NCBI GenBank assembly: GCA_009760855.2
Contig: WPIO01000008.1
Span: 9,406,001 to 9,470,000 of the forward strand
Direction of reading: 5' to 3'
Source: Cristatella mucedo
Lineage: Eukaryota; Bryozoa; Phylactolaemata; Cristatellidae
DNA length: 64,000 nucleotides
In this document: positions 14,346 through 27,100 of the stretch, piece after piece
Layout: every line of letters starts with the position of its first letter
Position numbering within the stretch: position 1 is the stretch's first letter
Translations under genes and position numbers: made by a program
Notes under the pieces: model-generated
The model's input: only the letters and a program-made list of their open reading frames with translations
Databases searched by the model: none
What the model was told of the DNA's origin: nothing

Positions 14346-14661
14346 GATATATACATAATACCGGCAAAAGGGCCATAGTGGCTCAGGTATGTATACAACA
14401 GTGCTCCATAGCTAGGAATGAGTCTCAGTCAGGATTTCGAAGAGAATTTGGCTAAGCCGTTTTCGGATCAATTTTTTTTTATTAATGAGTGGATTTCCTT
14501 ATGAATTGCAATTGTACTGAGTGGTGAGGTGAATTAACTTGGCCAAAATGGATGTCTTAAAAGAGCTTGTTTCCGCATGGGGCAATTCATTTGATCACTT
14601 CCTTAAAATTTTCCACACAAGATCACTTTGCATGTGCCGTCAGCCAAGGGGTTAAGATACT

Positions 14662-14790
14662 AGCGTTTGATGGCCGAGGTCAAGGTGGAGGCCTTTGACC
14701 ACGGAGGTCGTGGTCTCGAGCCCTGCGGCATTCGTAAAGAGCCTACTAGATGTACATTCGGTTATCTTGGGGCAATACACGAATAAATTT
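14662..14790 (+). mobile_element. SINE family C
   Basis: A tRNA-like segment 'GGTCGTGGTCTCGAGCCCTG' is followed by 'CGGCATTCGTAAAGAGCCTACTAGAT' and 'GGTTATCTTGGGGCAATACAC'. An inverted second copy lies at 17484-17594. Confidence 0.65.
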
Positions 14791-14837
14791 TATATATAAT
14801 GTATGTAATATATATATATTGCATATATTATATATAA

Positions 14838-17430
14838 TAATAATAATGTGCTTGATAAAGCGCCCTCAGAGAACTTAATCTCTTCCTAGGCGCTTTACAT
14901 TTGCTGCAAAGGGAAATGCAATTGAATGGTAAGTAAAATCATGCTTGAAAAACAAACAAAATGAATAACATGGTTAGGGGTGACATGCACAGGGTCAGCA
15001 TGCAAATGTGGTTAGTGGCAGCATGCACAGTGTCAGCACATGAACGACGAATGACAGGGACCCAGCAAATGCTGTCCTAAATAGGTGTGTTTTTAAGTTC
15101 CTTTTAAATGTGGTCAGGTCATGAGATGTTCTGACGCAGGTCGGGCGGGAGTTCCAGGCTTTAGGAGCATACGAACTAAATGCACGGTCTCCAAAGGATT
15201 TGAGGTTTGTACGAGGTATTTCTAGACTGTTGGATTCCAAAAAGATGGTGGTACGATGCTTGGCCTGATGGGGGGAGTATGTCGGAGAGATAGGCTGGAG
15301 CCATAGAATGAAGGGACCTAAAAGTGAGCGACAAAACCTTGAAGTCAATCCGTTGCTTGACTGGTAGCCAGTGCAGGTCGGCGTGAAGTGGAGTAATGTG
15401 GCAACTGCGACGCTTACGACAGACAAGCCTAGCTGCAGAGTTTTGCACTAGCTGCAATCGCCTGATCGCACATGCAGGTAGGCCAGTAAGCAGTGAGTTG
15501 CAGAAGTCGAGACGGGATGTCACGAATGCATGGACCAACTTGGACGTGGTATCCTTATCTAAACAAGCCCGAATTTTAGCAATGTTAGGAAGCTGAAAAT
15601 AGGCAGACGACTGTGGAGCTGATATGGTCGTCTAACGAAAGGTCGCTTTGGAATATGACACCTAGATTTCGAGCTGATTCAACTGGAGATATGCTGGCAG
15701 AGCCAATTTTGAGAGACAGCCTTTCCAATCTCTGAATCACACTGGGTTTGCCCATAACTAGTAAGTTAGTTTTGTTATCTTTTAGTTTTAGAAAATTGGT
15801 TGCCCTACATGTGCGGATGCCATCGATACATGCACCAAGTGAGTTTAGAGAATTTTAGGTGCTCAAAGGCTGGGAGGGATCAAAGCAAAGGTACAACTGA
15901 GTGTCATCTGCATAGAAGTGAAAGCCTAGATTGTGCTTGGCAATCACATCAGCAAGAGGGAGAGTATAAACCGTGAAAAGAACCGGACCTAGCACTGAGC
16001 CCTGAGGTACTCCATATTTCAGAGGTACTTGCGATGATCTTTGTCCATTCACGTCAATACTCTGGAGTCTCCCGCTGAGATAGGACCTGAACCACTGCAG
16101 AGCAGTGCCAGTGATGCCCAGGCGAGATGAGAGGCGCTCTACAAGAACTTTGTGATCGATGGTGTCAAAAGCTGCCGAAAGATCAAGCAAAACAAGCAGA
16201 GACACTCTACCCATGTCTGCATTCCTAAGTAGGTCGTTGTATACCCTAAGCAATGCTGACTCTGTGGAGTGATTAGCTCTGAAGCCAGACTGGAACTTAC
16301 TAGCAAGGTGTGAGGTTTCGATATATGAGTTCAGCTGGTCTGCCACGACCCGTTCGAGTGTCTTTGATAGGAATGGTAGAAGGGAGACTGGGTGGTTGTT
16401 GCTCAAGTTCTCTTGGTCTAGTGTTGCTTTCTTGAGAAGAGGCCCGACTACAGCTTTTTTGAAAGGTGCTGGGACATGACCTGAGGCTAATGACATATTA
16501 ATTATGTTCGTTATGCATGGCAGCAGCAGATCAATGCAACGTAGGAGCAGGACAGTGGGAATAGGGTCTTGTTGTCTTCTTTGATTGAGATACAAACTTT
16601 AGGACTAGATCACTAGTGACCTGCTTAAATGCAGACATTGAGGTGCAGCCAGGAGCCGAGGAACAGCATTCTAGTGGGGAGGTTGTCATCGCAATGATGG
16701 ATTACCCGATCTTGTCTATCTTCTGCACAAAGAATCGAGAGAAGCTATCGGCTAGATCATCACAAGGATCATCAGGTAAGGAGCTAATCTGGGAACGGTT
16801 GAGGAGATGGTTTATTGTCGACATCAGCATTTTTGGATTGTGCATCTGTGATTCAACAGTGTTTCTATAGAAGCTAGACTTGGCCTTTGCTAGGATTGAT
16901 TGGTACGACTTGCAGTAGTCTTCATATGCCTTTCAATGGACAGTTATTCCGGATCTTTTGTATGCCTTTTCAAGCTTTCGTTTAGTAGACCTGGCTAGTT
17001 TAATGTCTGCGGTAAACCATAGGCCGTCTGGGCGGGGGCACACAGTGCGCTTTGTCAGAGGGGCAAACTCGTCGAGCGTGTCAGCTAGTGTCGTGTTGTA
17101 GCTATCTACCAATGATGCCAGATCAGAGGGAGGACTGAGCAGCAGAGGCGAAGCAGATATTCTCGCACGGACAGCATCGATGTCAAGGGTCTTGAGGTCA
17201 GGGTCAGGGTCCTGAGGTTTCGCGATTCACAGGTTATTTTAGAGGAGGATGTGGGCACACACTGTAGATTGAATGAGATTTGCATGTGGTCAGATAAGCA
17301 GGATTTAGTAATAATTGGTGATGACAAAGTGCAGTATGAGCAAATCTGGTCGAGTGTGTGACCCTTGATGTGGGTAGGGCCATGCACATGAGCCACAAGA
17401 GACAATAAGTTAGTCAATGCACGAAATTCG
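14838..17430 (-). mobile_element. L2-like non-LTR retrotransposon, inactive
   Basis: The longest mobile element here, read on the minus strand. 17417-17106 keeps the end of an endonuclease-like domain ('PTHIKGHTLDQI'). 16595-15855 is reverse transcriptase with 'LDLSAAFDTIDHKVL', 'GVPQGSVLGPVLF' and catalytic 'FHFYADDTQLYL' (YADD codons at plus 15903-15914). 15538-15176 is the C-terminal block 'VHAFVTSRLDFCNSLL...LHWLPVKQRIDFK', typical of the L2/CR1 groups. Frameshifts and stops separate these parts. The 3' end is a hairpin, GCGCC...AGAGATTAAGTTCTCT...GGGCGC, then (ATT)n at about 14838-14850. At least eight shorter relatives lie in this window. A relatively recent copy, but not intact. Confidence 0.9.
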
Positions 17431-17483
17431 GTGCTGAATAAACATATATATGTTATATATATATATAATATATATATTATTTA

Positions 17484-18210
<727 letters not shown>

Positions 18211-18218
18211 ACCTATTA

Positions 18219-18402
18219 CAGTGGCTCTCAAATCTTCCTAATGCCGCGACCCTTTAATACAGATCCTCATGTTGTGGCGAACCCCAACCAAAAAATTATT
18301 GTGTGCGAAAGGTAGGAATACATGTTTTTTGATGGTCTTAGGCGACGAAAAAGAGTCGTTCGACCCCCAAAGAGGTCTCGACCCACAAGTTGAGAGCCGC
18401 TG
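18219..18402 (-). mobile_element. hAT-type MITE with near-perfect 8-bp target duplication
   Basis: A 184-bp non-autonomous element. Its ends are CAGTGGCTCTCAA and, inverted, CAGCGGCTCTCAACTTGTGGG. The flanking 8-mers ACCTATTA (18211-18218) and ACCAATTA (18403-18410) differ at one base, as expected for a hAT target duplication. The inside holds 'GGTCTTAGGCGAC' and 'GTCGTTCGACCCCC', shared in inverted order with the copy at 30128. Confidence 0.82.
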
Positions 18403-18710
18403 ACCAATTAGAAGAGCAAAGCCTTCTAGTCCAGCCACACGCTTAGGGTGTCCTATGAGCAGCAGTTCAGTTCAATTATACTTAATCGTAACCTGTCCTG
18501 CCATAATACTTGGTTTGGTGGTATAAAAGCCTAGGTCATTTAATGGACAGTCGGTTGTGCCCTAAAAACGGGCCAGGCCTGAATCTCGCTCGAGGCTTTT
18601 CACCATTCAAGCAGGTCAAGGTTGCTCTGGGCGCCGTATGAGATTTGCAGAACACCTGTAATTCTCTACGGCTGTCGAAAAACTTCTCTACTCTATGGAC
18701 ATGGACTTGG

Positions 18711-18978
18711 GCCGTGATAGTTCACGAAGTAAGGTGCTCGCTCTTCATGACCGAGGTGACATTAAATCACTACTGCTGACGAATCGGTGAGCGAACCGCC
18801 GAGTATACGACAGTGGCCGTTCCAGAAAACATTACCTCTCTTGATACGTCGTGAGTTCGAATCCTACAGTGGGCGATCCTTTATTGCAAAATGCAAGCCG
18901 TGGAGATAGCCGTTATGACATTTCCTCCGCTTTAAAAATAAGGCCTTTAAATCAGCTAATATTTTTTGTATCTTAAGG
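18711..18978 (+). mobile_element. SINE family A, interrupted
   Basis: The head 'TTCACGAAGTAAGGTGCTCGC' is at 18721. The B box 'GAGTTCGAATCC' and 'CAGTGGGCGATCCTTTATTGC' resume only at about 18848. The 'TTTAAATCAGCTAATATTTTTT' tail ends it. About 88 bp of foreign or rearranged sequence splits A box from B box. Confidence 0.65.
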
Positions 18979-19648
18979 TACGGACGCTCGTAGCTGCTGT
19001 CGTACTCCAAAACCGTCGGCATACCTGCGTGCAGCGGTGCTGCACCTACAAGTAATAATAAAAATAATAATAATAATATAATTCATGTATATAGCGCCCC
19101 AAGAGAACTTAATCTCTATTCAGGCGCTTCAAGTCAGCTTCGATGCAAAGCTTAAGTGTCACCGGTATTTTTCTCGCGGCAGCAAGGGCTGAAATAGAGG
19201 ATCGCTGCGTTTGTGGCCAGACGAAACCAGTGTTGAAGCTTCTAAAGTGCATTTTTAGCAAAATCAGTACGTAATTTTAGCATCGCTATCTTGCCAAATG
19301 CTTAGGTTACCAGTTAGTTTGGTCGAGGTCATTTGTCTAGGCATCAACATTGGCAAATTTTGTACGAGATGTCTGCAATAAATTCGAGCTTGTTCGACGC
19401 TGCTCTATCGCTAATCGTCTTGTATTTGAATCTGAGTCTTGCAGCGAATGGTGTCAATTAAGAAGATAGCCTAATCCGAGCCAGTAGGACAAACAAGCTG
19501 ACTTTGTTTGCTTAACTCTCTGTTGACTCGTCGTTATCGGCGGCACTGTGACGCTGGCGGAAGCGAGATCTCCGTATGCGCTAGCATCTGCACCTCCATG
19601 CAGTCGCTTGAGAAACGTGCATAGCGCGATCGGACGTTAAGAATAAAG
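18979..19648. other. Upstream region of the SLC5 gene
   Basis: A short inverted SINE B/LINE tail at about 19060-19140 ('TATAGCGCCCCAAGAGAACTTAATCTC'), then unique sequence up to the transporter ATG. The promoter and 5'UTR must lie here, but I see no TATA box or other site I would defend. Confidence 0.45.
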
Positions 19649-22600
19649 ATGGCGGAAGACGAGGAGATCCGATGGGAGGACTATCTAGTTATCGCTATCC
19701 ACTTGTGCATCACTATCGGCGTCGGACTGTGGGTGAGCAATCTCTGATGTACAAACGCCTGCTGCCATTCTCGACCAAACCCGGCGACGCCTCTTCCGGT
19801 CTTCAGCTCGCAGCATTGCTACTTGCATTCGCCACTACGATGTTTGAGACCGCCGGCACTCTCGTCGGCCAACCGCCATGTGCAGCCTGAAACATCGCTT
19901 GCGAAATATGTGTGGAATAGAGTATAGCTGTCACTAATAGTGCTACTGAAGGTGAACTTAAATGCAAGCATATATAGGTGAAAACATCGCACTGCAGATC
20001 AACTCAAGATGCAAGAACAGGGTGAAGGCCGTTAAGGCTCTTCCGCCGCTATTTAAATTAGGCTTTTAAATCAGCGAATATTTTTTTATTTAGGATCTCG
20101 GTTTTCTGTACATTGGCAGTTCTAGAATTCAGCCTGCTATCTGCATAGCTCCTTCACGGCGGATGTGTGAGCGTTAGTGCACTCTCAAAAGTGCAATGCT
20201 AAGAAACGCAGACCTCCGGGTCAAGGTCATATGCCAGTGTTCTGGGAGTGTGTACTTATCGCGCCGGCCAAGCTAGTTTTTACTTACGCCCGTTGCTCTG
20301 ATGGTTCATTTAGAAGGGCTAATACTTTTGAAGTTCGTACTCATCTAAGTTAATAATACTAATAATACATTTGTTTAGCAACCTCAGATATGCTGTAGGG
20401 TAAGCATGTCAATATGGTTAGTGATAACATGCACAGTGTCAGCACGCGTAAGCTCGCAAAGGAATATTCACGTGGACCCATCGAATGTTGTGAGGACTGC
20501 TTGCATTTTTAGCTTCTACTTAAATGTCATCAACTAAATGGATGTCGTGACATTAGTTGGTAGTAACTTCTAGGCTTTAGAAGCGTACGCATTAAAGATA
20601 CGGTCTATACAGGATTTTCGGTTGCTTTGAGGCATCAACATTAGTCAGAAGAGCAATCGGTACGATGCCTAGCCTAATTGGGAAGTAGTTCTGATAGGTA
20701 GGCTGAGAGGTAGGCTTGAGCCAGAGAATAAAGGGGCCTGAAAGTGAGTGACAGAACCCTTGAAATTGATACGCTGCTTGATTGGGAGCCAGTGCAGGTC
20801 GACGAGAAGTGGTGTGACTTGGAAACAGCGAAGCTCATGACAGGCAAGCCTGGCTGCAGAGATTTACACTAACTGTAAGCGCCTTGCTGCATAGGCTAGA
20901 AGACCTGCAAGTAATGAGTTACGGAATTCGAGACCGGATGTCGCTCATGCATGCGCCAACTTAGCTGCGGCAACCCAGCGTAAGCACGCCCGAATATTTT
21001 CATTGTTACCTAGCTGAAAGCTGGCAGACTTGACTGCGGATCTGATCTAGCTGTCTGGTGAAAGATTGCTTTGAAACAGCACATCTAGGTTTCTCGAAGA
21101 TGCTACAGGAGATATACTGGGTAGCCTATTTTGATGGATGTCTATTCCAATTTCTACCGAACGCCAGGGAATCCCATAACTAGTAAGTCGGTTTATATCG
21201 TCAGAAAGTTTGCTGCCATGCAAATGCGAACTTCAGCAATGCATGCAGGGAGTTGAGTGAGTTTGTTTATCAAGCATGATATTACTCGCCGATTTAACCG
21301 CGTTTCCCTTTGCAGCAAATGCAAAGCGCCTAGAAAGAGATTGAGTTCTCTGAGGGCGCTTTATCAAATGCATTATTATTATTATTATTAGTTTGACGTG
21401 CTGAAGGCTGTGCGAATGATTGAAATGAGGGCGAAGAGCATGTTTCATCCGCAGGGAAATGAAAGCCTAGATTTCGCTTTAAGGTTTCACCACCTGTATC
21501 TCGCTCGGCTTAGCCCGTGCCTTTAGTGTTTATCAGGTGAAGAGATCAAATTCTCATGCAGTATCTATTGGTGTTTTTCAAGATCTGCGATTGCACTATT
21601 GAGATTGCTCGTACTATCGTTAATTAGGCTGCCAGGAGAGGCACTCGAAGCACGTCCAAAGGCTACTTCCTTGCCGGAAGAGAAATGAGTTGGTGGCTAG
21701 TAAGTACACAATTGTCGCATCGCTTCAGCAGATTTTATCGATCGACCGCTCCTCGATGCATGCCTCAGCCGGCGAACTTGAAAGAGATCTGAGGCTCAGC
21801 GCTCTTTGATAAAGGACTGTGCTCCATTCGAGTGTGGATCTTCACTCATCTTCACCCTCGAGTCTCGAATATCAGACTTTACGTCTAGGTTAATAGGTAA
21901 CGTATATTAACCTCCACCTTTGCGTTTCAGTGCTAATAAAGGAAGAGCATACGGGCTCGATTGACTGCTGATTAGCTAAGAAATTTAATCGTTGCAGCTG
22001 AAGTATGCAGTCTTGATCGATGGAAAATCGAATTGCCGAGTCAAGTTCTTGTGACTAATCAAAAGCTCGCATTCCGCAGAATGCATCAACTGCACCTAGA
22101 CTGAGTTCTAAATCGCAAAGCGCTAAATCAAATTTCTAAACTGTCAAGAGCTTGGGGTAAAACTCAACTACGAAGTAATAACGGCACAAAGTGCTTAGTT
22201 GATGTTTAAAGTGTCTACACAAATACTTGGCTCTCGCAGGGCACAAGATAAATGCCATGCGCTGTCTCCTGATTATTATTTCCACCTATAAGATATGCCA
22301 CAGGGCATGCCATGCGAATGAGCACTGCGCGTGCGTTTCCGTATTCTCTGCACCCTGGCTGGGTACTTTGCCGGTGGCCCTGACCCCCACTCATCGCGGT
22401 ACTGTTTATCGTTTTAACTTTACCGTCGCCCGCCGAGATGCCGCGCAGAAAAACTTCACGAGCATACGATGCCAAACCAGCGCCCCATTGCCGAGGAAAA
22501 GACTTGCCGGGGGCGCCACCACAAATACAGCTGCCAGCCAGCCAGCCGACGAGTGTGGAATGCGAATCGCCAAACGCGCGAGGCGAGAGGCGGTTGCTGG

Positions 22601-24059
22601 GTATTTTGTTGCACTGGCCGTGCAGATAGACGCATCACACGAATACCGCGGTGGAAGTGCGCGAGAGCAGGCGGCCCCGTCGGCGTCGCAGCCAGCAATT
22701 CTCGCGGGCGCGCTGCACCTTGACCTGGTCCCCGATTTAACCGATCTCGACGGAGGCCGGCAGTAGCGGCGCACTTCTACCGGGGCGCGCTGCCGCCCGG
22801 CTGAAAGGGGGCGACAACTGTCACGCCGCCGTACAACGGAGCACGCCCGAAAGTCAGCTGCCGCGGACTGGACTGCAACGTAGCTTGCCTCAAGAGCGGC
22901 AAAAGATCTCGCAACCGCGGGCCCTGCCACGCCTGCAGCGATCCAGCAACCGAGCAGCGATCGCAAGACTGCGAACGCTCTCAACACGGGTCTCTAAGCC
23001 GTGGCTGGTGCGACAGACCGATTCTGTCGGTTGACGGATTTCTTTTGATTTTTGCTGCTGAAAGGAATCGTGCAGTCGTTGCTAAAACCCCTGCGCTTGA
23101 CGCCTGCATCTCCTCCCCGTGTTTTTCGCTACACTTTTTGTTGCAATTTTTTGGCTTCATTGCTTCGCCGAGTTCTTGTTTTCGCCGAAGATGGCGGAAA
23201 GCGTTGCAGCGGCACTTCCGACTGAGCCGGCGCACGAAGATTTGAAGCCGCGGCGTAGAGAGCCGGCGCACAGACCGACACGCCGGTTCTGTTTGTGCGC
23301 TCGTTCCGAAGCTTCCTTTTATTTTTCTTTAGGTCGGTATGTCGCTCTACGTGAGCAACATAGGCAGCAGCTCGTTTATCGGAATGGCCGGCGCGGCTTC
23401 GACTAGCGGCATCGCCGTCGTCAGCTACGAGCTTATGGCAAGTCGCGGCGATAGCGGTGCGCGACGGCCCGCCGCCGCTTCGCAGCCGCCCATGCGTCGC
23501 GCGTCTTCGTGCGCGACGCCCGGGCGTGGGGAGGTCTGGCACAGAAAGGAGCCAGCATTGCGATCGACGGCTGCGGTCGCGAGAGGGCGCGCCGCCACGC
23601 AAGCTGCGCTCACTCGCACGCGCGCTCGTTGCAGGGACTGTTCTGCATACAGCTGCTAGGCTTCGTGTTCGTGCCCGTGTACCACGCGAGCGGCGTGGTC
23701 ACCATGCCCGAGTACGTCAAGCGGCGCTTCGGCGGCTCGCGCTGCCAGCTCTACCTGGCCGTGCAGGCGCTCATCCTCTTCGTCTTCACCAAGCTCTCGG
23801 TGAGCGGCCGCAGCGGAGCCCGAGGAGAGGAGAGGAGCTCTCGCAGCCCGCTCCTCGCCGCACTTCCGGCGGTCGCGAATCGACTGCCTGGCTTTCGTGC
23901 AGCCTTATTATTTTATTTTATTATTATTGCCTTTCCCCGGTCGACTGAGCGGGGCTCCGAGAGTGCGATAGTGAAAGAGAGGGCGTGCTCGAGTGAGAGA
24001 GAGAGAGAGAGGGAGAGAGAGAGGGAGGGAGGGAGGGGGAGGGAGGAGGAGGGGGATGA

Positions 24060-24145
<86 letters not shown>

Positions 24146-27100
24146 GTGGTGAATTTCTGGCGTATTGGGATCGGACTCAAGTGATTGTACTGGGCGTACA
24201 GGAATCTAGTTAATCTGAAGTGGCCCCTCGCACTCTTGCTCTCCCGTTTACAACAACGAACCGGTGCGCATTTGTATCGATCTGCAAGGCAAAATCACGT
24301 TTGGGTTATTAAATTTATTTTGGACCTCGACTCGTGTCGTCTTGCAGCGTATCATCAAGGAGGATAGGTCCGTGGAAAGATCGAGCAAACTGCCTGAGAA
24401 CGAAAGTTTGCTGCCTATTTATGGACTGACCTAGTAGCTAGCCACCGGGTACACATACATGGTTTATATATATTATTTACATATGCACGTTCATACACAC
24501 GCACGCGCACATGCACACACACACACACACAACACACACAACACACACACATACACACTTAGACACACATACATACCTATAAATATATATATATATATAT
24601 ATTATAGACATGTATACACATATACATATGCATGCTTTACATATGTAAATTCATCTACAGTATATAGCTATATGCATTTATGCTCTATAAAATCACTATA
24701 TACTAAACAGCTCTATACTATACACTGTAGATCTTCAGATATGTACACACACACGTCCGCCATCTTTTCAAAGCAATAAAGAAGGCGTGCCCTTGACAGC
24801 GATAATGGTTGGCAATATGTTCAGTGTTGCCTGAGGCTTGGCCAAGAAGTAGAACCAAGGTTAGCTTGGAGTCTTCTCTAAGTCATCCCTAAATGTTGGA
24901 CTGCCGCTCGCCCCCTAATTTCCGTGACGTATGCATCAAAGGTTTCGAGCGAGCATGGCAGAAGCAGGAAGCAAGAGTCACCCCATCTGTAAAGTACTTA
25001 GAAAGAGGTTCAGTTTTATGAGGGTGCTATACAAATGTATTATTATTATTATTACTATTACTAAAAGAGTTTAGCTGATTTAACAACAGCATTCGTATAG
25101 CTGCAGAAGAGCCTTACCACTATCAATTCCGTTTGCCGTGGGCAATAAAAGATTGCCCCAGCAGGACTCGAACCCACGACTTGGTTCGTAAAGAGCGAGC
25201 CTCTTACCCCTGCGCTATGACCTTGGTGGCAGGCACGTTTCCATTACCTCTATGCTAACTGTCGGCAGCGTAATAATATAATAATAATAATGATGCTCTT
25301 AATAAAGTGAAGGAGAATCTCTCGGTTTTCCTCTTACGAACTTCTCCCAATCATGAATTTCATATTAGTTTGGTTTAGTTGACTCTCGGTTACCATCCCA
25401 AAGAGCCTCTCATCGCGATGGCAAAGCCTTTGGCATCGGGGGGAGGGGGCGACGCTATAATGGCGGAGGCTCGCTTCGCTCCAGTCCGAGCTCGCTCGCT
25501 GCAATTCAACCGAGCGAAGCCTTCGACTCCACACTCTCTCTCTCTCGCTGAGAAACTCTTTCGAAGGTGGCGGCGGCCATCGCCGCCGCCTTCGCGTCAG
25601 ATAGTCGAAACGACCGGTCAGCGAGAAACATAGAGCGCCGTGCACATCGCTGCTCGTCACCTGCCGCAACCCGCTACACGTCCGGCTGTTCGCTTGCAGG
25701 CTGAGATTTACGCGGGCGCTCTCATCATCAGGGAGGCGCTCGGATGGGACCTCTACTACTCGGTCTTGCTGCTACTCGGCGTGACGGCGCTGTACACGAT
25801 CGTGGGTGAGCTTCGTCGTCCTGCCCGCTTTCGCCTAGCGAGAGCTTGACTAAGGCCGAGCTTCGGCATGCCGGCAGCGCCTCGAGCTGCTCGGCGGCGG
25901 CTACCCGATCAGTGGCTCCGCCGCTCATCCAACGCCTCCGACGCCGTTAATCCACCCCAATTCCAGAGCGTTGCTGATCTCCTATTCGCTCAGCGAGAGC
26001 CCTCGGCGAGACCATGGCGGTCGGTCATATCTTGCCAGAAAGCGAGCAGAACGCTGCCTTTATGGCGCTGTCTCATTTGGCGTCTCGAGTTTTCTTTTGT
26101 TTTTTGGTGCTGCCTCTGCCGCACACTCGCACAAAAACTTATGTGCTATCGTTTTGACTGCTTCTGACAAAATGTCCTTGTGAGGGCATCTAGGTGACAT
26201 GCAAACGATGCTGTTTTGTCGGAAGCTGCTGAAACGGCAACGTTTGCGCATGTTTACGTGTGCGTGCGTGAGTAAGAATTCTAGTCCAATGTTCGCTGAA
26301 AAAAAAGGCCGCGATAGCAGCTGCTCTCAGACTGCATCCGAGCGCAATGGCGTCGATTGACATCGGCGAATTGCATCGATCCTCGGAGACTAAGGGACGC
26401 GAGATAAGGGTTCCCACTCCCGTCAAATTGGGGGAGGGGTGCAGCTGGGACTGCAGGAGGGGAAGTCCTCGATGCCAGAGTCCTACTGTAAAGCCTTAAC
26501 TGTAAAGCTTCCCGAGAGAGCCACGGCCGAACTGTCAGCGGCTCTCAGCTGTGCTGCCCGACCTTCGAGTGCATCTTTGACACCTTTGTAAGGGCAGAAA
26601 CATTCGATGCCACAGACAAGCTCTCATAATAATAATAATACTAATAATAATAGTAATAATAAATTTGCCTGCGAAAGAAGCACGATCGAATGGTTAGTGG
26701 TAGCATGCTCAATAAACAGCAAGAGCAACTGGTTAGGGGTAACATGCACAGGGTCAGCATGCAAGTATGGTTAGTGGCAGCATGCACAGTGTCAGCACGC
26801 ATAAGCACGTGAAGGACGAATCACGGTGACACACTAAATGCTGCGATAAATATATGCATTTTTAGTTTCTTTTTAAATGTGGTCAAGCCAGATGTCGTGA
26901 CGCAGTCGAAAATGAGTTCCAGGAATTGGAAGCATACGAACTTAAGGCACGGTCTCTAAAGGATTTGAGATTTGTGCGAGGTATGGGTAAACGATTAGAT
27001 TCCGGAAAGAGGGTGGTACTATGCTTAGCCTGCTGGGGGGAGAAGATCTGATAGGTACGCAGGAGCCAAAGAATGAAGGAACCTAAGATTGACAGAACCT

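Noticed and set aside
22406-22987. 193-codon minus-strand frame upstream of SLC5 exon 3
   Set aside because: GC-rich region with long frames in several phases on both strands, Ala/Arg/Ser composition, no domain, and inside a transporter intron.
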